The notes under the pieces: model-generated
Databases searched by the model: none
Seen by the model: the letters and a program-made list of their open reading frames with translations, nothing else
Told to the model about the DNA's origin: nothing
Part shown: one piece after another, positions 32,240 to 42,500 of the stretch
Layout: each line of letters begins with the position of its first letter
Numbering within the stretch: position 1 is the first letter of the stretch
Position numbers and translations under genes: made by a program
NCBI GenBank assembly: GCA_964415445.1
Contig: CAYQAE010000006.1
Span: 1 to 43,670, forward strand
DNA: 43,670 bases
Origin: CAYQAE01 sp964415445 [NCBI: uncultured archaeon]
Lineage (GTDB): Archaea > CAYQAE01
Direction: 5' to 3'

Positions 32240-33206
32240 AGAAGTAAGTACAGAATGGTCCCAAAATTTATTGGATTTGACTGGAAATTTTATGGTTGAG
32301 ACAAACAATGTCTCAAAAATTTATACTATGGGAAGCGGCAAAAAAGAGATTGAAATAGCAGCCCTAAAAGATATAACCTTAAAAATTGAACAAGGTGCAT
32401 TTGTTGTTTTGGTTGGCCCTTCTGGATCTGGAAAAACTACGCTTTTAAATCTTATAGGCGGCTTAGATAAGCCAACAGAAGGTAATATAAAAATAAGTGG
32501 GTTGGATATCACACGTGCTGATAGATTTTTCATGAATTTAATTAGAGAAGAGACTATTGGATACATTCATCAAACTTATAATTTAATTACTCTTCTTTCT
32601 GCCCTAGAGAATGTAGAATTACCTATGGATATGGTAGGAATAGATGCGCATGATCGAAGAAGAAGAGCAATTGATGTTTTAAATAAAGTTGGACTAGGTA
32701 ATAGAGGCAGTCACAGGCCCTATGAATTATCTGGGGGTGAACAGCAAAGAGTGGGAATTGCTCGGGCATTAGTGTTTGATCCCCCACTAGTTTTGGCAGA
32801 TGAACCTACTGCAAATTTAGATACAAAAACAGGGATTGAAATAATTGAACTTATGCGAGATTTAAATGAAAAAGAAGGTACTACCTTTATAGTCTCAACT
32901 CATGATATGAAAATTACAGAAGTTGCAGATTTAATTATCTATCTTAGAGATGGAAAGATTGTAGGAGAAGATGTAGTTAAAAAGGACATAGAATTGGCAA
33001 AGAAGCTAATTATAAAACCAAAAACCCATCTAAGTAATTCAATCCTAAATATTATATATAATGACATAAGAACTAATCTTATTGATCTTACAGTAGAAGA
33101 AGGTCAAAGACGAAAAATTATGGGTATGGAATTTGAATTAAAAGAGACTATACCTCATGGTCGAGTAAAAATTACAAGAGAGACACAAATTAAATTTGGA
33201 GAATAA
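32229..33206 (+). CDS. ABC transporter ATPase (LolD/MacB type)
   Basis: 325 residues. Walker A GPSGSGKTT (about 59-67), Q-loop GYIHQTYNLIT (about 113-123; the position usually Phe is His), signature LSGGEQQRVGIARAL (about 164-178), Walker B LVLADEPTANLD (about 184-195) and H-loop STHD (about 218-221) are all intact. A C-terminal extension of about 75 residues after the core is longer than usual for this class and may contact the permease or the zinc-ribbon partner. The frame from ATG 32229 overlaps the permease end by 11 bases; the conserved core starts at M22 (ATG 32292). Confidence 0.9.
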   Translation: MSSREVSTEWSQNLLDLTGNFMVETNNVSKIYTMGSGKKEIEIAALKDITLKIEQGAFVVLVGPSGSGKTTLLNLIGGLDKPTEGNIKISGLDITRADRFFMNLIREETIGYIHQTYNLITLLSALENVELPMDMVGIDAHDRRRRAIDVLNKVGLGNRGSHRPYELSGGEQQRVGIARALVFDPPLVLADEPTANLDTKTGIEIIELMRDLNEKEGTTFIVSTHDMKITEVADLIIYLRDGKIVGEDVVKKDIELAKKLIIKPKTHLSNSILNIIYNDIRTNLIDLTVEEGQRRKIMGMEFELKETIPHGRVKITRETQIKFGE

Positions 33207-33208
33207 TT

Positions 33209-34177
33209 ATGGCAGAATTAAAACGTAAAGGATATGCAGATATATTTTATTTGATATTATTAACTACTGTGGCCTCAATATCTGTATTTATGTTTATAGT
33301 TGCATATACTGCATATAATTTGTTGGGGGGTATCATAAATTTTACAATTATTATGTTATTTATTTTTGGTGGCATTATGGCAGGCTTTACATTTCTAGTT
33401 TGGAATTTAGGAAGAAGCAGAGGATTAGGTCTTCCTGGTGGAAAATGTGAAATATGTGGAGTCGAGTTTTCAGCTCATCATTGTTCAGTGTGTGGAAGAG
33501 AATTTGGACCTAGTTGTCTTCCTGAAGATGCTGCTGTATCTTCTCGTTGTAGGGAGTGTAATGTTTGTTCAATTTGTGGAAAAAATAATGTAAAAGCAAC
33601 ATGTGTAAATTGTGGAAAGCCAATGTGTTCAAATTGCTATAGTAAATCTAAACATGTCTGTATTGAATGTGCAGGTGAGATGGTAAGGAAAAAAAATACT
33701 AGAATAAAAAAACCAAGAAGAAAAGTTAAAGCAAAAACTGTTATTTTGCAACCCAAAAAAGATATATCTTATGAAATATGTCAAAAAATAAGTCTAAAAG
33801 TTTTTTCAGAGATAAGGAAACAGACAGTACAGCTTGGAGTTACAATTAAAGCACTAGACACAGAATTTGAAGTTATTGCAACTAATCCGCTGACTCAAGT
33901 GACGATAGTTCCTTCAACTATAGTAAGTGTTCTCAATCAAGAATCTAGAGATGAGATGATGAAAAATAGGCAGACTACTAGAGTACCTCATTGCTATGCT
34001 TGTGATAGTTTAGCAGTTAAAAAATGTAGAAATTGTAGTAAGCCAATGTGTGTCAGACACCAAAAAATATGTCCTGAATGTGGAAAAGTATTTTGTTTGG
34101 AATGTTTTGATTTAGAAAAAGATATATGTCAAGTATGCGCAGAACAATCTTTGAATAAATCTTCTATTTTAGCTTAA
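33209..34177 (+). CDS. membrane protein with multiple zinc ribbons, ABC-linked
   Basis: 322 residues. Two membrane helices (about 13-37 and 40-64) are followed by a cysteine-rich cytosolic part: CEICGVEF, CSVCGREFGPSC, CSICGKNN, CVNCGKPMCSNC and CIEC (about 76-155). A middle segment has about 120 residues of alpha/beta character, then a second cysteine-rich block has CYAC, CRNCSKPMC, CPECGKVFC and CQVC (about 263-315). The knuckles resemble B-box or treble-clef zinc modules that bind proteins. It starts two bases after the ABC ATPase stop, so it is almost surely in the same operon. Function unknown; the zinc modules may dock partners. Confidence 0.75.
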   Translation: MAELKRKGYADIFYLILLTTVASISVFMFIVAYTAYNLLGGIINFTIIMLFIFGGIMAGFTFLVWNLGRSRGLGLPGGKCEICGVEFSAHHCSVCGREFGPSCLPEDAAVSSRCRECNVCSICGKNNVKATCVNCGKPMCSNCYSKSKHVCIECAGEMVRKKNTRIKKPRRKVKAKTVILQPKKDISYEICQKISLKVFSEIRKQTVQLGVTIKALDTEFEVIATNPLTQVTIVPSTIVSVLNQESRDEMMKNRQTTRVPHCYACDSLAVKKCRNCSKPMCVRHQKICPECGKVFCLECFDLEKDICQVCAEQSLNKSSILA

Positions 34178-34763
34178 CTTCAATAAGAGTCAAAGTTTCA
34201 AAAAATAAATTTATTTTTTTTATTTTTAAATCGAATCCTCTATTTTCTAATTCTGATATTGTTTTTTTATAATTATTAAGAGAAGATTGAATTAAATAAA
34301 GAGTTCCTTTTTTCCTAATATAAGTTTTTACTTCTTTTATGAATCTATCAGTAATCTCTCTACCATCATCTCCTGATTCTAATGAATATTTTATCTCTGA
34401 TGTATCTCTTTTATCTTTAGGAAGATAGGGGGGATTAAATATTATCTTTGAATATTTTGAATTGATATTTTCAAATAAATCGCTTTTTATAAATTTAATA
34501 TTCTCTATATTATTTAATTTAGCATTGTATTTAGCATTTTCTAATATTTTGCTTGATATATCAGTTGCATAAACTTCTTTTGCTTGTTTTGTACAAAAAA
34601 TAGCTATTATACCAGAACCTGTTCCAATTTCAAGTATTTTATCGTCTTTTGAGATTTCAATATTGTCTAAAACTAATTGAGTATCCTCTTTTGGTGGATA
34701 AACAAATTTAGGGATATTAAGAGTAATATTATAAAATAAAAAAAGAGAATTTAGTTGTTCCAT
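34164..34763 (-). CDS. HemK/Mtq2-type protein-glutamine methyltransferase
   Basis: A SAM-dependent methyltransferase of the HemK2 family, which methylates the glutamine of the GGQ motif in release factor aRF1 in studied archaea and eukaryotes. 199 residues: VYPPKEDTQLVLDNI (about 21-35), SAM motif EIGTGSGIIAIF (about 46-57), ATDIS (about 68-72), and the catalytic NPPYLPKD (about 109-116). The compact length matches archaeal Mtq2 rather than longer bacterial PrmC. Its start overlaps the end of rpoK by 13 bases, and its tail overlaps the convergent zinc-ribbon gene by 14. Confidence 0.87.
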   Translation of the reverse strand: MEQLNSLFLFYNITLNIPKFVYPPKEDTQLVLDNIEISKDDKILEIGTGSGIIAIFCTKQAKEVYATDISSKILENAKYNAKLNNIENIKFIKSDLFENINSKYSKIIFNPPYLPKDKRDTSEIKYSLESGDDGREITDRFIKEVKTYIRKKGTLYLIQSSLNNYKKTISELENRGFDLKIKKINLFFETLTLIEVKLK

Positions 34764-34945
34764 TTTTGTGGCATTATTCGAATTATTTGAAGGGGTATTG
34801 CTTTACTTTCCATCTCTTTTAGTGCTATATCCACTGGATCATAGTTGTCTTCTGCTACATCAATTAATATTGGTGCACCTAAAGCAATTTGTAATGCACG
34901 TGCACCAATCAACCTTGCTCTTTCATATCTACTAATTTTTTCCAT
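34751..34945 (-). CDS. rpoK: RNA polymerase subunit Rpo6 (K)
   Basis: 64 residues: SRYERARLIGARALQIALGA (about 4-23), PILIDV and a C-terminal beta hairpin ending IPLQIIRIMP. This is the classic omega/RPB6/RpoK signature, a subunit that helps assemble and stabilise the polymerase clamp. Archaeal K is short, as here. It lies three bases after the thermosome stop and overlaps the methyltransferase start, so the three are one operon. Confidence 0.94.
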   Translation of the reverse strand: MEKISRYERARLIGARALQIALGAPILIDVAEDNYDPVDIALKEMESKAIPLQIIRIMPQKWNN

Positions 34946-34948
34946 GAT

Positions 34949-36607
34949 TTACATTCCACCCATACCTGGCGGCATTCCACCAGCACCCGGTGGCATACCT
35001 TCAGGAGCAGCGCCCCCCGAATCTTTAGACGCAGATATTACATCATCTACTCGAAGTATCATCTCTGCAGCTTCACTAGCAGATTTTAGGGCCTGAGTCT
35101 TTATTCTAAGTGGCTCAAAAACCCCTAATTTTTCCATATCTAGTATTTTGCCTTCAATTACATCTAATCCAAAGTGTTTACCATTTTTCTGTCCATGTTT
35201 TGCTTTTAACTCTACCAAAGTATCAATTGGATTCATTCCACCATTTTCAGCTAATATTTGTGGGATAGCCTCAAGTGCATCTGCAAAAGCTATTACTGAT
35301 AATTGTTCTTTTCCACTAAGTGAATTTGCAAATTCTTTGAGTTTCATTGAGGTCTCAATTTCTGAAGATCCTCCACCTGCTACATATTTACCATCTTCAA
35401 TAGCAGAAGATAGGACTCCAATTGAATCTTTTACTCCTCTTTCTATCTCATCAACTACGTGTTCAGTTCCTCCACGAACTAGGAGAGTTACTGATTTTGG
35501 ATTTTCGCAATCTTCAACATATACTACCTTATCATCCCCAAGTCTTCTCTCTTGAACCAATCCTGCATTTCCTAAATCTTGTTTTGAAATTTCAGAAATT
35601 TTGTTAATGATACTTGCACCTGTTGATTTTGCTAATTTTTCCATATCTGATTTTTTAACTCTTCTGACAGCAAAAATGTTTTCTTTGGCCAAAAGATGTT
35701 GTACTAAATCATCAATACCTTTTTGACAAAATACTACATTAGCTCCAACTGATTTAAGTTTTTTGACTATATCTTTGAAAATGCCTTCTTCTTGATCTAA
35801 GAAAGATTTCATTTGATTAGGGTCAGTTATTTTAATTTTTGCATCAGTTTCAGTTTTTTTAATTTCCATTGCTGAATTTAAAAGAGCTATTTTAGCATTT
35901 GGAACTCTCTTTGGCATTGCAGAATGAACTACGTTTTTATCAATTAAAACTCCTGATATAAGTTTTGATTCATCCACAGATGATCCTTGTTTTTTTTCAA
36001 TTTTAATATTATCAGAGTTTACTACTAATTTATTATTTATTTTCTCGCTAACAGCTCTTACTGCTTCTATACATAAATTGATAAGTATATCTTTAGACAT
36101 TTCAGAGCTTTTTCCAGTTAATGCGGTATTTCCTATTTTTTTAAGTGCTTCATTATCTAAAATATTTAATTTTTCAGCTAATTTATTTAAAATTTCAATA
36201 GATTTTTTTGCAGCGATTCTATAACCATTTATGATAGTTGATGCATGAACTCCACTTTCTAGAGATTTTTCAGCTTTTTTAAGTAGTTCGCCAGCTAGAA
36301 CAATTGCAGTTGTAGTTCCATCTCCTACTTCCTTATCCTGTGTTTTTGCAACTTCTACTATCATTTTAGCAGCAGGATGTTGAACATCTATCTCTTCCAA
36401 GATTGTTACACCGTCATTGGTGATAACCACATCGCCTAAGTTATCTACTAACATTTTATCCATGCCTTTAGGTCCTAAAGTGGTCTTTACGGCTTCAGAG
36501 ATAATTTTTCCCGCAGTAACGTTGCTTTTTCTAGCGTCTCTATCTTTTTTTCGATCTGTGCCCTCTGGTACTATAAAAATAGGTTGACCTGTAAGTTGTG
36601 CATTCAT
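34949..36607 (-). CDS. ths: thermosome subunit (group II chaperonin)
   Basis: ATP-driven folding chamber of archaea, related to TRiC/CCT. 552 residues: [15 protein letters not shown] nucleotide segment [13 protein letters not shown] (about 41-53), [15 protein letters not shown] (about 58-72), [15 protein letters not shown] (about 97-111), an apical domain in the middle, and GGGSSEIE (about 399-406). The C-terminus is the typical flexible Gly/Met tail ([16 protein letters not shown]). Length is normal. A TATA-like TTTTTTATAT lies about 40 bases upstream (36645-36656), with AGGTGAGAT before the ATG. Only one subunit gene is in the window. Confidence 0.96.
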   Translation of the reverse strand: MNAQLTGQPIFIVPEGTDRKKDRDARKSNVTAGKIISEAVKTTLGPKGMDKMLVDNLGDVVITNDGVTILEEIDVQHPAAKMIVEVAKTQDKEVGDGTTTAIVLAGELLKKAEKSLESGVHASTIINGYRIAAKKSIEILNKLAEKLNILDNEALKKIGNTALTGKSSEMSKDILINLCIEAVRAVSEKINNKLVVNSDNIKIEKKQGSSVDESKLISGVLIDKNVVHSAMPKRVPNAKIALLNSAMEIKKTETDAKIKITDPNQMKSFLDQEEGIFKDIVKKLKSVGANVVFCQKGIDDLVQHLLAKENIFAVRRVKKSDMEKLAKSTGASIINKISEISKQDLGNAGLVQERRLGDDKVVYVEDCENPKSVTLLVRGGTEHVVDEIERGVKDSIGVLSSAIEDGKYVAGGGSSEIETSMKLKEFANSLSGKEQLSVIAFADALEAIPQILAENGGMNPIDTLVELKAKHGQKNGKHFGLDVIEGKILDMEKLGVFEPLRIKTQALKSASEAAEMILRVDDVISASKDSGGAAPEGMPPGAGGMPPGMGGM

Positions 36608-36676
36608 TTATCTCACCTAATATAAAGTTGAACCACCCAACATCAATATAAAAAATTTTTCATAAACAAATTTTTG

Positions 36677-37090
36677 ATGATACCAATGAAACCCAAAACG
36701 TTATCTATTTCTTCAAAAGATAGAATTGAGATAATTGATATAACTAAAGATGTAGAGAATTATATAAGTGAAATAAATCTTTCAGATGGATTTATAATCC
36801 TACAGAGCTTACATACTACGGTAGCACTTATTGTAAATGAAAATGAGTCTAGATTAAAAAAAGATATTTTAAATGTTTTAGACAAATTAATTTCACAAAA
36901 TGGACTTTATCTACACGATCAAATTGATAATAATGCAGATTCTCATATAAAATCTATTCTATTAAGTCAATCCCAATTTATTCCAATAAAAGATAACAAA
37001 TTAGTATTAGGGACTTGGCAAAGTATAATGTTTGTGGAATTAGATGGTCCAAGGAATCGAAAGATATTTATACAGCCTTATAAGTCATAA
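36677..37090 (+). CDS. YjbQ / UPF0047 family protein
   Basis: 137 residues. The family pattern is clear: SLHTTVALIVNENE (about 46-59), DIL, a LHDQIDNNADSHIKSILL segment (about 81-98) with conserved His/Asp/Asn, and LGTWQSIMFVELDGPRNRKI (about 111-130). Members form trimers and some have weak thiamine-phosphate synthase activity, but the physiological role is uncertain. ATG 36677 is chosen; ATG 36686 also fits. It is divergent from the thermosome gene across a 69-base region that must hold both promoters. Confidence 0.87.
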   Translation: MIPMKPKTLSISSKDRIEIIDITKDVENYISEINLSDGFIILQSLHTTVALIVNENESRLKKDILNVLDKLISQNGLYLHDQIDNNADSHIKSILLSQSQFIPIKDNKLVLGTWQSIMFVELDGPRNRKIFIQPYKS

Positions 37091-37148
37091 TAGAATATAT
37101 AAATTTTATTAAAAAAATTTAAATTTCTTTTAATCATTGAGATTTATA

Positions 37149-37751
37149 ATGTTTCCAAAAAATAAAATAGAAGATATAGATCCAGCGGAGTTTCATATTT
37201 CAGGTTTTTTTGAAGTAAAGGGGGTATCACCGGTATTAATAACTTGTTCTCATTCACAAGCCCCAAAAGCTGATAATAACACAGGCGAGATAGCTTTTAG
37301 GGTAGCAACATTAACTAATTCTTATGGACTTATATCTACTATAAGTCGAGAACAGATTGATGCTAATAGAAAAGAGGGTAGAATATTGGAATATAGAAAA
37401 AAAATAGCTGAAGTAATCAAGGCTAAAAATATTCACTATTTATTTGACATACATGGGATGAAAAATACAGATTATGACATAGATATAGGAACAGCTAATG
37501 GAAAGACGGCTACGGATGGGTTTGTAAATTCGATTATTCAAACTTTTCTCTCATTTGGCTTAGACGCCAAAAAAGACTTTAAATACTCTGGTTTGTCTAA
37601 TGACCTTCTTATGACAAATTCTAACTCCCCAGAACTTCAAGCTGTCCAAATTGAGATAAGTGAAGAAAACCGAAGGTTAGGTTCATGTTTAATAGTGGAA
37701 GGTTTATGTATGATAGTTTATAATATATTACATAGGTGGAATGGAAGATGA
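37149..37751 (+). CDS. N-formylglutamate amidohydrolase-like protein
   Basis: 200 residues of the FGase (HutG2-like) fold. Segments: VLITCSHSQAPKADNNTGEIA (split at about 29-49) with candidate metal-binding His, then YLFDIHGMKNTDYDIDIGTANG (in the region 97-118) holding Asp-x-His, and VQIEISEENR (about 171-180). These match the zinc amidohydrolase core. The natural substrate is not clear in archaea. ATG 37149 is the first ATG in frame; an upstream TTG is less likely. The following gene starts within its last codons (four-base overlap with ATG 37748). Confidence 0.78.
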   Translation: MFPKNKIEDIDPAEFHISGFFEVKGVSPVLITCSHSQAPKADNNTGEIAFRVATLTNSYGLISTISREQIDANRKEGRILEYRKKIAEVIKAKNIHYLFDIHGMKNTDYDIDIGTANGKTATDGFVNSIIQTFLSFGLDAKKDFKYSGLSNDLLMTNSNSPELQAVQIEISEENRRLGSCLIVEGLCMIVYNILHRWNGR

Positions 37752-39448
37752 AAAAAATAGGAGTGCTAATGGCTTTAGTAGTTTTATCTTGTAATTTATG
37801 TTTATGTGAAAGTTCTTCTAGAGATCAAAATACTGAAAAAGTTTTAATTGCCGGTATAACATTAGGTGCAATAGCTGGGGGTCTAAAGGGATTAGTTGCT
37901 TTTTTAAAAGTGATTTTAAGATTTATGAAACGTAGATATACTCTTAAAACAAAGCGTAAGATAAATGATTTATTTTCAAAATTATTTGAAAGTCCTCGTA
38001 AATGTAGAAGAGTTTTGGGGGCATTAATGGATGACGTTGATAAAAAATTCCAAAAAAGAAGAGTTACTGAAGTACAATATCAACTTCTTAAATCTGAAAT
38101 AACTGAAAAACTAAGACAGCTAAGAGATATTCAAGAAAAAAATGAATCCACACCAGAAGTAAGACTTTTGTGTAAAAAAATTAAACAAAAAGATGTAGGA
38201 AAGGATATAGCTAGAATTGACAAAAGAAGTCGGGGATTAGTTGGAGTTTCCACTGGAGATAAAATAAAATTAGAATCAGATGGAAAAAGTATAGATTTAG
38301 TTGCAAAGCAGTCTTATAAGGAAGATGTAAACCTAAAGATTGTAAGAATAGATAAAAAAGCTAGAGAAAGATTAGCTGCAGCTGAAGGTTCTTTTGTATC
38401 TGTAAAGCCTTCTACTTTAAATAAAATAAATGATGCAAAAAAAGAAGCTAGTGGGTATCTAAAGTCTGTTGAAAATCTGATAAAAGAGCAAAACAGAGTT
38501 TTAACTCAGAGAATTAACCAAGAAAGTAGAGAATTGAAATCTCTAAAGACAAAGATTTTAGATCAGCGTAAGAAATTAATTAGAAAAGAAGAAGGTGGAT
38601 CAGAGCAAGAACTTGAAAAATTGCGCACTGAACACGAGAGAATTGAAGAGGAAATTGAAAAAGAAAAAGCATCCTTAGATCAGCAGTGTTTTAATATAAA
38701 TAAAAATATTAGAGAAGCAGTTGATAAGAAAGATACACTACTTCGTGATGAAGCTCGAACTTTAGGTATGGTCTATATTTGTGATATAGCTTCAAGATTA
38801 GATAGTCTAAAATTAGATTATATTCCATCAGGTGAGTGGTATTCAAATAGAGATTGGGAGGTCAAAATTGGAAACAATAAATCTTCTGTAGTTGCTAAAT
38901 TATCTGCCAAAACAAAATTTGGATCCATTGAGAGAGCTAAATTTTTTGTATCTTTGTTTTGGTCGCAAGGTTATACCCGTGGTATGGGTTTGGCAGAAGA
39001 ATGTACGTTAGAGTCAATTCAACCAGAAATTGATATTATAGTCAATCGAGCAAATAAAAATAAATTATTTTATTCACGAGTTTATGCATCCCCTAGTGAT
39101 TGGAGTAGGCAAGCAAAAACATTTTGTGAAAATTTTCTTGACAAGAGAGTATCTATATATCTAGTGGATTTAAGATCTAATGAAATAACCTACAACAGTG
39201 ATGATGAGAAGACCAAGCGTTTTGCAAAAATATTTGATCCAAAAGCTACTGAGACACCTAAAAATTTGCGAAAAAGAGTAATTGAAATTGCAAAAGAAAA
39301 AGAAGGTGACGTTGAACTTGTGGACATTGTTAGAGAATTTGCATTTGCTGCAGAATCTGTATATCATATGTTTGATGAGATGGTTGCAGGCGGTCTAGCT
39401 AAATGGATTGAGAAGGGTAAGAGAATTTTGATTCCTTTTCTAAAATAA
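37748..39448 (+). CDS. signal-peptide coiled-coil protein with C-terminal winged helix
   Basis: 566 residues. A signal peptide (KKIGVLMALVVLSCNLCLC, about 2-20) precedes a second hydrophobic segment (about 33-58). A basic helical region and a long charged coiled coil (about 215-320, for example EEIEKEKASLDQQCFNINK) follow. After about residue 345 an alpha/beta domain (SGEWYSNRDWEVKIG, DIIVNRANKNKLFYSRVY) resembles restriction-endonuclease-like folds in secondary-structure order. The last about 60 residues form a winged-helix pattern (VIEIAKEKEG then VREFAFAAESVYHMFDEM). DNA-type domains behind a membrane anchor are odd. Start ATG 37748 has AGGTGG upstream. Confidence 0.65.
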   Translation: MKKIGVLMALVVLSCNLCLCESSSRDQNTEKVLIAGITLGAIAGGLKGLVAFLKVILRFMKRRYTLKTKRKINDLFSKLFESPRKCRRVLGALMDDVDKKFQKRRVTEVQYQLLKSEITEKLRQLRDIQEKNESTPEVRLLCKKIKQKDVGKDIARIDKRSRGLVGVSTGDKIKLESDGKSIDLVAKQSYKEDVNLKIVRIDKKARERLAAAEGSFVSVKPSTLNKINDAKKEASGYLKSVENLIKEQNRVLTQRINQESRELKSLKTKILDQRKKLIRKEEGGSEQELEKLRTEHERIEEEIEKEKASLDQQCFNINKNIREAVDKKDTLLRDEARTLGMVYICDIASRLDSLKLDYIPSGEWYSNRDWEVKIGNNKSSVVAKLSAKTKFGSIERAKFFVSLFWSQGYTRGMGLAEECTLESIQPEIDIIVNRANKNKLFYSRVYASPSDWSRQAKTFCENFLDKRVSIYLVDLRSNEITYNSDDEKTKRFAKIFDPKATETPKNLRKRVIEIAKEKEGDVELVDIVREFAFAAESVYHMFDEMVAGGLAKWIEKGKRILIPFLK

Positions 39449-39538
39449 TATAATTATTGATCTAGCAAATCCTTCATTATTCTTATAAAGATATTCTGTA
39501 GACATATCTATATAATTATTCTAAATTAGGTGCTAGAT

Positions 39539-42500
39539 ATGTCTAAATCAAATAAATATATGCGAAATTTATTTTTATGCACATTTGCTACAATTTTGTC
39601 GATATCGGCAGTATTTGGATATCATGATATGGATCCAATAAATTTCACTGATGGAGGTAATATTACAGTTAATTCAGAAGTACCTAAAAACTTAACCTTA
39701 CTTGATTTTCAACTAGATTTAGGTATATATGGTACAAATAAATCAAATTCATATTTAGCATTTAATAATTCTTTACCTTCAACTAATACTGATTTAGTTG
39801 GAATAATTCAAGGTGGCCCAAATCCAGTTGGTTATAATTTATATGCTCAAAATTTTACTATTCCCCTCGGATTTCAAAATGATAATTTTGATATAGAACT
39901 GACTAACGTTAGTCTTGCTATGAATTCCAATGGGACTTCTAATGAACAGATAATGATTTTAGTTGTAAAAGATGATGGAGGCAGACCTGCAAATATATTT
40001 GGTGGCGATGTAGATTATGATAAATTCATAGGAATGTATCAAGATACTCTTGATTCATTTAATAATTCTAGTTGGTATACATTTCCTATAATGAGGGAGG
40101 GTCCGCCTATTTATGTAACTCCAGGTGAAACAATCTGGATTGAAATGTTAGTCCAAACTCAAGGTGGAGTATTTGCTTTTTGGAATAGATCTACTACTGA
40201 TACATATTCTGAAGGTAGAGTATTGAAAGGCCAAGCAGGTGAAGATAGCATTATATGGGAAGATGGAGGCGCTGAAGATTTATTATTTGAAGTTTCTGTC
40301 TGTAATGTAACTAAACCTGAAAATATCTCTGTGGATATTGGTAGTGATGGAGATTATGATGTTGAATTTTTAGGAAAAGTTTCTGGATTTTTTGAATCTG
40401 CAGCAAACGGAAGTAGTAATTTAAGTGAAGTTGTAGAAAACTTAGCATGGAAAGATATTCAATTTGATCAATATAATATTACAATTTATTCAGATACATC
40501 TGCAGAAATTTGGATGGTTTTAGATATTTTATCTAAACTAAATTCTACTTCTCATTTAGATATTCAAGGTAGTTTTGGACAACCTCCTGTGATATATCCC
40601 CAAATAATTGTTGAAGGTAATTTAACATTTGGTTATGGAATTATTAATATCTCTGAATCAGGAGAGATAATGTCAGGGGAAATTGAACCTACAATTATTG
40701 TCAATGATAGTGGAAGATTGGATATAAATGCAGATCTATATGGAATGTTTGATGATGGAGATTCGACTTATTTTCAAATTGAGATGTTAGGTGGTAGTTT
40801 AAATATAACAGATAGCGAAATTATGGGTTGTTTGGTTATCTCTTCAAATAAAGCTGATTTATATATCTCTAATAATTCTATTTTGGGTCCTATGGGCGAA
40901 GGTGGTGCTTTAGAAATTGCAGATGAAGTTCAAAATTTTGCATATACTTTCTCAGGTATTACTTTTAGAGGGGGTGCAGGTGAAGATTATGGCCCTGTAA
41001 TTTATATAAGTGGAAATGATACTTCATTAGTTTTTGAAAATCTAGATATTGTATCTTATGCTGATGATGGAAGTGCTGCAGTAGAAATTGTAGGAAGTGG
41101 TTCAGTATTATTTGAAAATGTAGATATTAATGCATCTACTGTGGGTATACTTATTCAAAAAAATATGAATCTATCAGATCCTATCGCAGATGTTATTTTT
41201 AAAAATTCTACAATAGAAAACCAAGAAGAAGAAATAATATACATATTAAATACATATAATTTCAATATTATATTTAATAATTCTTATATCTATCCAAATT
41301 CTTATGATTCAGATGTTTTTGAGATAGATGATTCATCTGGTCAATTTTTATTTGAAAATACAAATATATATTCATCTGGAGCTGAACATGTTGCTGTTTT
41401 TTATATTGATCCATCTGAAGTAAATATAACATTCTTAGGTGGATATTGTTCATCATCAGATTGGTTAATCTATGCACAATCTAGTAATGTTTCTCTAAAT
41501 ATAGAAGATACTTATATATCATCATCTGGTGCTTTAGTATATGGATATGAGAGTGATTTGGATGTGGAAGTTTATGGTAGTAATAATACTTATATTAATG
41601 TAATAAGTAATGGGACAGATCCTGATAATTCAGCACTATTTTTACAAAATTCTACAGTAGATATTTTAGTAAATAGCACTTATTGGAATTTAAAATCTGG
41701 ATTTGCAACTTTGATGGGTTCAAAATCAAATTTAATATCTAATTTGAAGTATATGACTTTAGATGCCGATTATAAACTCTTTGGAGGATATTATTATTCA
41801 AAAGCATATGTAGATATACGAAATTCTCACATTATCTCAGGTTATTTAGGTTCTTTGGGATATAGTGGCACCTCTTCAAATTTAACCATAATTTCACAAA
41901 GCAATATATGGGATATTGAGGCTCGGTTGGATGTTAATGAAAATTCATTTTTCAATTTAAGTTCAAAATATGATGATTATAATTTATCAGAAAGTTTAGT
42001 ATCTTTATCAAGTAGTTATGCTAAAATAGATATTTTTGATGGAAATTTGACTTCTCAAAATGGAAGTTCATTAATTATGCTACAATCTGATTCTAATCTA
42101 TATATAAATATATCTGATTCTAATTTAGATATGGAAAATAATCTAATATATTCTCTAAGCTCTACATTAAATTCCTATTTTTTAAATACCTATATAGATC
42201 AAAAAGAAATTCTCTCTGGCCTGCCCACATTAATCTATATTACAAATTCCAATTATTCAATTGATATTATAGATTCTTGGATACATAGCAATGATACAAT
42301 TTTGGGTATAACTTCAGATTCAGAAGGATTTATTAATTTCTCAAACTTTAGCATTGAAGTTAAAAATTCTGTTGCAGTAGTAACACAATCTGCAGCTACT
42401 TTAGATATTTCAAATTCTAATATAACTGTTTTTGGTTACTCAGAAGATGGACCAACAGATAGTGCTTTTTCAGGATATTCAGAAGCAAAATTTGATATTA

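Noticed and set aside
35148-35607. Long open frames antisense to the thermosome gene (up to 135 codons)
   Set aside because: They lie wholly opposite a well-conserved gene, lack ribosome binding sites, and have the Ser/Pro/Phe-rich composition expected from the complement of its codons.
41274-41477. A 67-codon minus-strand frame inside the giant surface-protein gene
   Set aside because: It is the complement of a continuous open frame of more than 1,370 codons, with a His/Met/Asn-rich product and no ribosome binding site.
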